A stretch of DNA of 64,000 nt, from assembly GCF_014926585.1 (NCBI RefSeq), contig NZ_CP045422.1, forward strand, positions 2,386,001 through 2,450,000, in the 5' to 3' direction. This DNA comes from Devosia beringensis (lineage in GTDB: Bacteria > Pseudomonadota > Alphaproteobacteria > Rhizobiales > Devosiaceae). This document shows, in pieces, positions 59,651 through 64,000 of this stretch. Made by a program: the position numbers and the translations under genes. Numbering within the stretch: position 1 is the first letter of the stretch; every line of letters begins with the position of its first letter. The notes beneath the pieces were generated by a model. It was not told where the DNA came from. It made no database searches and saw only the letters and a program-made list of their open reading frames with translations.

Positions 59651-60826
59651 ATGCTCATCGAGAACGTCATGTATTTCGCGCTCGGCCTGCTTGTCGCTAG
59701 CCTGATCGCCCTGATCATGCTGCCGGCGGTCTGGAAGCGTGCGGTACGGCTGACCAAGCGCCGCATCGAGGCTGCCACGCCCATCACCCTGGCCGAGTTC
59801 CGCGCCGACAAGGATCAGCTGCGGGCCGAGTTTGCCCTGTCCACACGACGGCTCGAAATCAATGTCGAAACCTTGCGCAAGCGCCTGGCCGAGCAATTGG
59901 GCGACGTCAACCAGAAGCGCAACGAGCTGGTGCTGCTCAAGACCGAACGCGACAAGAACCTTGAAATCATCGCCGAGCTGGAGAGCCGGGGCAGCGCCTT
60001 GCGCAGCCGCGTCACCGAGCTGGAACGCGAAGCGACCGACCTGACGCAGCGGCTGCGTATGCGCGAGCGCGACCTGGCGCAGCGCAGCGACGAACGAGAC
60101 ACGCTGCACCAGACGGTCGGAAGCGCGCTGCCCAAGGCCGGCATGGTCTATGGTACTGAGCTGACCGGCGACTACGAGCAGGATATCGAGCGACTGGGCA
60201 CCGCCCTGCTCATCGAGCAGAATCGCGCGGGCTTTCTGGAAGACCAGGCCAAGAGCCTGGTCAACCGGCTGGAAACGTCGGACCGCCGCAGCATCGAAAC
60301 CAATGCGGCCATCGCCAAGATGCGTGCGGCCCTGGCGGAACGCGATGACAGCCAGGCCAGCGAGACGGACGGGCTGGTGGCGGCTGAAGCGCGCATGGCC
60401 AGTGCGGAAAATCGGCTCAACGCCATCCTGGCCGAGAGTCAGCAGATCGTCGAACGCACTTCGGGGCGGGTCGAACACCTGCTGGCTGACAAGCTGGCGC
60501 TTGAGGCCGAGGTTGAAACCCTGCGCAAGAAGGTGCTCGGCGTGGAATCGAGCATCATGGCCGATTGGGACAGTGAACGCCTCGAAGAGGCTTATCTGCG
60601 CGAAAAACTCAACGATATTGCGGCCAGCGTCAGTCGGCTGGTCTATGCCGTCGATAACGACACGGCGGTGGCGCCCAATCCCGAAGAGAGCCTGTTTGAC
60701 CGGGTGCAGCGGTTTGCCGATGACGGGGAAAGCCGTGATGCCCTGCCGGCGGATCCCGCGCCCGTCAGCCGCCGCGGCTCGGTTTCCGACCGCATGGCGG
60801 CGCTGCGGGAAATCCAGGATCGCTAG
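59651..60826 (+). CDS. membrane-anchored coiled-coil protein of unknown function
   Basis: The 391-residue protein has one N-terminal membrane helix (about residues 6-27), then a basic segment, then about 270 residues of heptad-rich charged helix (about 45-315) such as LRKRLAEQLGDVNQKRNELVLLK. The C-terminal 80 residues are less ordered. The coil could span or extend along the inner membrane. Similar proteins of unknown role occur in Hyphomicrobiales. It may have a structural or division-related task, but nothing in the sequence proves it. Confidence 0.78.
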   Translation: MLIENVMYFALGLLVASLIALIMLPAVWKRAVRLTKRRIEAATPITLAEFRADKDQLRAEFALSTRRLEINVETLRKRLAEQLGDVNQKRNELVLLKTERDKNLEIIAELESRGSALRSRVTELEREATDLTQRLRMRERDLAQRSDERDTLHQTVGSALPKAGMVYGTELTGDYEQDIERLGTALLIEQNRAGFLEDQAKSLVNRLETSDRRSIETNAAIAKMRAALAERDDSQASETDGLVAAEARMASAENRLNAILAESQQIVERTSGRVEHLLADKLALEAEVETLRKKVLGVESSIMADWDSERLEEAYLREKLNDIAASVSRLVYAVDNDTAVAPNPEESLFDRVQRFADDGESRDALPADPAPVSRRGSVSDRMAALREIQDR

Positions 60827-60868
60827 GCTGGACAGCGTCTGACGGCGTGCATGCCGCGGGGCTTGCGC

Positions 60869-60975
60869 CTAGAGCCTTTCACCGTTTCGCTGAAACGGCT
60901 CAATAGCTCTAGGTCTTTGGTTTGTCGCGTTTTCGAACCGCAAAAGTGGAGCCACTTTTGCTGAAAACGCTCTAG
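60869..60975. repeat. palindromic intergenic repeat bounded by CTAGAGC...GCTCTAG
   Basis: The 107-base element starts CTAGAGC and ends GCTCTAG. It contains the hairpins CCGTTTC-GCTGAAACGG and, nested, GCGTTTTC...GAAAACGC around GCAAAAGTGG-AG-CCACTTTTGC. The layered palindromes match a dispersed intergenic repeat common in Hyphomicrobiales genomes. It lies between the convergent genes at 59651 and 60972 and overlaps the stop codon of the latter. Confidence 0.8.
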
Positions 60976-61319
60976 CGAATGCCGACGCTGCGGGTCATCT
61001 CGCCGGTTTCCTGATTGAACAGAGCCAGCGTGGTGGCGCCATCGAGCGTATAGGTGACGTTGATGGCGCCTTCATTGACCAAAGCCGAGACCACAACGGC
61101 GCCGGCGGGCAGGGAAATGGCCTCGGCGATGGCTGGCGGGGGGGAGTCGCGCATCACGCGATAGACAAGGGCGACGCCAATCGCCATAAAGCCCAGCAAC
61201 AGGATGCCGATCGAGATACCGAACGAGCGGCGTGCCTTCCCCAGCATGGCGAGAGCCTCGGGCGTGAACGGTTCATCCGCCTTTTGCTCGCTGGGCCCAG
61301 TTTCGTTAGGATTAGCCAT
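60972..61319 (-). CDS. small single-pass membrane protein (DUF6476-like)
   Basis: The 115-residue product has a hydrophilic N-terminus, one membrane helix (about residues 34-54, SIGILLLGFMAIGVALVYRVM) and a periplasmic beta-rich tail. It resembles the small proteins found next to rluD in Hyphomicrobiales (possibly DUF6476). Its ATG at 61319 overlaps the rluD ATG at 61318 on the opposite strand, so the two promoters must each lie inside the other gene. Function is unknown. Confidence 0.75.
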   Translation of the reverse strand: MANPNETGPSEQKADEPFTPEALAMLGKARRSFGISIGILLLGFMAIGVALVYRVMRDSPPPAIAEAISLPAGAVVVSALVNEGAINVTYTLDGATTLALFNQETGEMTRSVGIR

Positions 61320-62346
61320 GGCTGAAGATACCGCACTAGAGTTCGAGGGCGACGAGGTTGAAGTCGTGGTCGATGCCGAGATGGCCGGCGGCCGGCTCGA
61401 TGCCGCATTGGCCAAGGCGCACAGCGTGCTCAGCCGCAGCCGGATCAAGGAGCTGATCCTGACCGGCGCCGTCAGCATCGACGGCAAACCCGTCAGTGAG
61501 CCCAAATACCGACTTAGCGCCGGTGAGACAATCATTCTTCTGGCCCCGCCCCCAGAAGATCCCGAGCCGCAGGCGGAGAATATCCCGCTCGATATCCTCT
61601 ACGAGGACGATCAGCTGATCGTGATCAACAAGCCGGTGGGCATGGTGGTGCATCCGGCCCCGGGATCACCCAATGGCACGCTGGTCAATGCGCTGATCTA
61701 TCATTGCGGGGAAAGCCTGCAGGGTATTGGCGGGGTCAAGCGGCCCGGCATCGTGCACCGGCTCGACCGGGACACTTCGGGCGTGATGGTCGCGGCCAAG
61801 ACCGAGCGGGCGCATCGTCACCTGTCGGCGCAGTTTGCCGATCATGGCCGTACCGGCCCGCTGCACCGGGCCTATATTGCCTTTGTGTGGGGATCGACCG
61901 AGACCGCCAAGGGCAGTATCGACGCCCCGCTTGGCCGTGACCAGAACAACCGGCTCAAGCAGACCGTTCGCAAAGATGGTCGCGAAGCCATCACCCATTA
62001 CATGGTGGAAGCACGCTTCGGCGACGAGGGCTGGGACATCACCCGCATCCAGTGCCAGCTCGAGACGGGCCGCACGCATCAGATCCGCGTGCACATGGCC
62101 CATATCGGCCACCCGCTGGTTGCCGACAGCGTCTATGCCTCGGGCTATGCCACCAAGATCAACCGGTTGCCGCCGGAAGTCGCCGCGCCGATCCAGGCGC
62201 TGGGCCGGCAGGCGCTGCATGCGGCCGAGCTGGGCTTCGAGCATCCGGTGACCAAAGAGGAGATGTCGTTCGAGGCGCCGCTGCCGCCAGATCTGGAAGC
62301 GCTGGAAGAGGCGCTGGGTGATTACAACAAGGCGTTTGCGCGCTAG
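61318..62346 (+). CDS. rluD: 23S rRNA pseudouridine synthase RluD-type
   Basis: The 342-residue enzyme has an S4 RNA-binding domain (about residues 20-80), and the catalytic Asp150 in HRLDRDTSG. RluD makes pseudouridines in helix 69 of 23S rRNA; the exact target here is by homology. The start at 61318 has a TTAGGA site and gives MAEDTAL. It is divergent from the small membrane-protein gene, with overlapping start codons. Confidence 0.92.
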   Translation: MAEDTALEFEGDEVEVVVDAEMAGGRLDAALAKAHSVLSRSRIKELILTGAVSIDGKPVSEPKYRLSAGETIILLAPPPEDPEPQAENIPLDILYEDDQLIVINKPVGMVVHPAPGSPNGTLVNALIYHCGESLQGIGGVKRPGIVHRLDRDTSGVMVAAKTERAHRHLSAQFADHGRTGPLHRAYIAFVWGSTETAKGSIDAPLGRDQNNRLKQTVRKDGREAITHYMVEARFGDEGWDITRIQCQLETGRTHQIRVHMAHIGHPLVADSVYASGYATKINRLPPEVAAPIQALGRQALHAAELGFEHPVTKEEMSFEAPLPPDLEALEEALGDYNKAFAR

Positions 62347-62352
62347 ACTCAC

Positions 62353-62386
62353 CGCATGGTGATGGCGCAAGAGCGCCAACCATGCG
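62353..62386. other. 14-bp bulged hairpin between rluD and rpoH
   Basis: CGCATGGT-ga-TGGCGC pairs fully with GCGCCA-ACCATGCG around an AAGA loop, seven bases after the rluD stop codon. No T-run follows, so it may be a weak terminator or an mRNA-end stabiliser. Confidence 0.5.
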
Positions 62387-62455
62387 TTGGATTGAGATAA
62401 CGGGACGTTTTCCGTCGGCGGCGTCACTTCGCAATGTTGATGCAACGTTCCGCAT

Positions 62456-62484
62456 CTTACAATCGCCAAACTGGTTTCCTATAT
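62456..62484 (+). promoter_or_regulatory. probable rpoH promoter
   Basis: CTTACA at 62456-62461, a 17-base spacer and CTATAT at 62479-62484 give a good promoter match. It ends about 90 bases before the rpoH start. The CTT-N-CTATAT form could suit sigma70 or RpoH itself. Confidence 0.45.
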
Positions 62485-62574
62485 ATCCATCGTCGTCTTA
62501 CGATGGTCTGGCCGGACGTCGATGGATTGATGCTATTCCGCCCGCGGCATGCGGGGGAAAACGAAAGGGGTGCA

Positions 62575-63447
62575 ATGATGGCCCAAACGAATTTGCCAGT
62601 GCTTTCAGCCGAAGGCGGGCTCAGCCGCTATCTGCAGGAAATCCGGAAGTTCCCCATGCTGGAGCCGGATGAAGAGTTCATGCTGGCCAAGCGCTACAAG
62701 GAACATGAAGATCCCGGTGCTGCCCAGAAGCTGATCACCAGCCATCTGCGGCTGGTGGCCAAGATCGCCATGGGTTATCGCGGCTATGGCCTGCCGATTT
62801 CCGAAGTGATTTCGGAAGGCAATGTGGGCCTGATGCACGCCGTCAAGCGCTTCGAGCCCGACAAGGGCTTCCGGCTGGCCACCTATGCCATGTGGTGGAT
62901 CCGGGCAGCGATTCAGGAATATGTGCTGCGCTCGTGGAGCCTGGTCAAGATCGGCACGACGGCCGCCCAGAAGCGGCTGTTCTTCAACCTGCGCAAGGTG
63001 AAGGGCCAGATCGCGGCGCTCGACGATGGTGCCCTGCATCCCGACCAGATCACGCAGATCGCCACCACGCTCAAGGTCACCGAGGCCGATGTGGTGTCGA
63101 TGAATGCGCGTCTGTCCGGCGACGCGTCGCTGAACTCGCCGATGCGGGCCGATGAAGGCTCGTCGGAGTGGCAGGACTGGCTGGTCGACGATACGCCCAG
63201 CCAGGAAACCATGCTGGGCGAAAGCGAAGAATATTCTGAGCGCATGGGCCTGCTGACTACGGCAATGGATGTGCTCAACGAGCGCGAGAAGGCGATCTTC
63301 CATGCCCGCCGGCTGCAGGAAAATCCTTCGACGCTGGAAGAGCTGGCTCAGCAATATGACGTCAGCCGCGAGCGCATTCGCCAGATCGAGGTGCGTGCCT
63401 TTGAAAAGGTGCAGGATGCCGTGCGGGAAGCCGCCGGCGCGCACTGA
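62575..63447 (+). CDS. rpoH: heat-shock sigma factor RpoH (sigma32)
   Basis: The 290-residue sigma70-family protein has region 2 (EGNVGLMHAVKRFEPDKGFRLATYAMWWIRAAIQEYVLRSW), the RpoH-specific box QKRLFFNLRK, and region 4 (TLEELAQQYDVSRERIRQIEVRAFEKVQ). It directs transcription of chaperone and protease genes such as ftsH. ATGs at 62575 and 62578 are adjacent; AAAGGGG precedes them. The long leader may carry thermosensing structure, not verified. Confidence 0.95.
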   Translation: MMAQTNLPVLSAEGGLSRYLQEIRKFPMLEPDEEFMLAKRYKEHEDPGAAQKLITSHLRLVAKIAMGYRGYGLPISEVISEGNVGLMHAVKRFEPDKGFRLATYAMWWIRAAIQEYVLRSWSLVKIGTTAAQKRLFFNLRKVKGQIAALDDGALHPDQITQIATTLKVTEADVVSMNARLSGDASLNSPMRADEGSSEWQDWLVDDTPSQETMLGESEEYSERMGLLTTAMDVLNEREKAIFHARRLQENPSTLEELAQQYDVSRERIRQIEVRAFEKVQDAVREAAGAH

Positions 63448-63463
63448 AAGAACGACTGAAGTG

Positions 63464-63493
63464 AAAAAGGCGGGCCATGGGCCCGCCTTTTTT
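63464..63493. terminator. bidirectional terminator between rpoH and the PRC-barrel gene
   Basis: AAAAAGGCGGGCC and GGCCCGCCTTTTT pair around a short AT loop, with A and T runs on both sides, so it can serve both convergent genes. Confidence 0.85.
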
Positions 63494-63500
63494 GTTGCCG

Positions 63501-64000
63501 CTATGGGGTAAAGATCATGCGCTGGGTGGCGCGATCCTGCGCGTAGGTCGCCGCGTCATAGGTGGGTTGGGTCTCGAGCTGTTCGCGCGTGGCGTTGATG
63601 AACAGGTAGCGGTTGTCGCGGGTGTCGGTGGAGAAGGTCAGGTTCTCATAACCAACGGCCACCGGCTTGGCGCCCAGGCCCAGAAAACCGCCGACATCGA
63701 TGATGATGGCGTCAATGGTGCCATCGTCATTGGCCAGTACCTCGCCGATGGTCCCAATCTGCTGGTCGTCTATGCCATAGACGCCAATGCCCAGCATTTC
63801 TTCGCTGGTAAGGCCGGCGGTATCGAAATCGGCCAGGTTGGCGCGATCCACAGCAATGCCGGTGTCTTCACGCGCGGGTTGATCGGTCGTCAGCGCCTGG
63901 TCAATGGTTGTGGCATTGGGATTGCCATCGACAAGCTGTGCCTCCTCTTCGGCCGGTGTCAGCGCCGGCTCTCCCGTTGTCTCTACGCTGTCGGCCCAGA
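63501..64000 (-). CDS. PRC-barrel domain protein (N-terminus cut by window edge)
   Basis: The frame is open from the right edge down to the stop codon at 63501, giving about 166 visible residues. The first 50 visible residues are acidic and Pro/Thr-rich (low complexity). Then comes a PRC-barrel segment: GLTSEEMLGIGVYGIDDQQIGTIGEVLANDDGTIDAIIIDVGGFLGLGAKPVAVGYENL. PRC-barrels occur in RimM and in stress-related or envelope proteins of Hyphomicrobiales. A GTG at 63851 exists, but the frame continues upstream, so the start is outside the window. Confidence 0.8.
   Translation of the reverse strand, partial: WADSVETTGEPALTPAEEEAQLVDGNPNATTIDQALTTDQPAREDTGIAVDRANLADFDTAGLTSEEMLGIGVYGIDDQQIGTIGEVLANDDGTIDAIIIDVGGFLGLGAKPVAVGYENLTFSTDTRDNRYLFINATREQLETQPTYDAATYAQDRATQRMIFTP

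Overview
The window is a chromosomal stretch of a GC-rich alphaproteobacterium of the Hyphomicrobiales (Rhizobiales) type, most plausibly Devosia or a close relative. This rests on the CtrA and ChpT cell-cycle phosphorelay genes, the EipA (DUF1134) envelope gene, an alphaproteobacterial 6S RNA between zapA and the 5-formyltetrahydrofolate cyclo-ligase gene, a serC-type leader RNA, and a tolQRAB-pal-cpoB-tilS-ftsH-glmM block. The family-level placement is inference. No phage, IS element, CRISPR array, tRNA or rRNA gene was found. Coding density is high and almost all genes are core.

Layout. 1-6033 (mostly minus): a truncated MotA/TolQ-type channel gene, a DUF1868 2H-phosphoesterase-like gene, an inositol monophosphatase, elongation factor P, a secreted Sel1-repeat protein, a divergent ThiE-like protein and class I fructose-bisphosphate aldolase. 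6240-14283: aldo/keto reductase, a RelB/RelE-type toxin-antitoxin pair, pgk, a small membrane protein, a MerR regulator fused to a P-loop ATPase, a glycolipid-binding-domain protein, gap and tkt; with fba this is a dispersed glycolysis/pentose-phosphate cluster on the minus strand. 14489-18522: DUF4164, zapA, 6S RNA, cyclo-ligase, YmdB phosphoesterase, a divergent NTF2-like/HxlR pair and yebC. 18522-23161: a diguanylate cyclase, ruvC-ruvA-(secreted protein)-ruvB, a NUDIX hydrolase and ybgC. 23387-33908: the Tol-Pal envelope machine, then tilS, ftsH and glmM.

34078-39719: an outer-membrane beta-barrel gene preceded by a perfect CtrA box, a DenD-like dehydrogenase, and a three-gene signalling cassette (REC-HD-GYP protein, small periplasmic molybdopterin-oxidoreductase-fold protein, hybrid histidine kinase with receiver and HPt). 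39815-45570: serC with leader RNA, serA, an EamA exporter and purA. 45619-51708: a large membrane protein with disordered segments, the thiBPQ transporter operon under a TPP riboswitch, and divergent thiamine pyrophosphokinase. 51771-54693: fliI-fliJ and divergent ctrA, whose upstream region is rich in GANTC (CcrM) sites. 54863-64000: secreted alpha/beta hydrolase, ECF42-type sigma factor, single-domain response regulator, chpT, a YHS-like protein, eipA, a coiled-coil membrane protein, a small membrane protein whose start codon overlaps that of rluD, rpoH, and a truncated PRC-barrel protein.

How they connect. ChpT passes phosphate to CtrA; eipA is a known CtrA target in Brucella, and the beta-barrel gene looks like another. 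Tol-Pal, EipA, GlmM and the barrel protein concern the envelope; RpoH and FtsH share the heat-shock circuit; thiBPQ and thiN import and activate thiamine for TPP enzymes such as transketolase. The least-understood parts are the cassette at 36033-39719, the MerR-ATPase fusion at 9560, and the proteins at 45619 and 59651.
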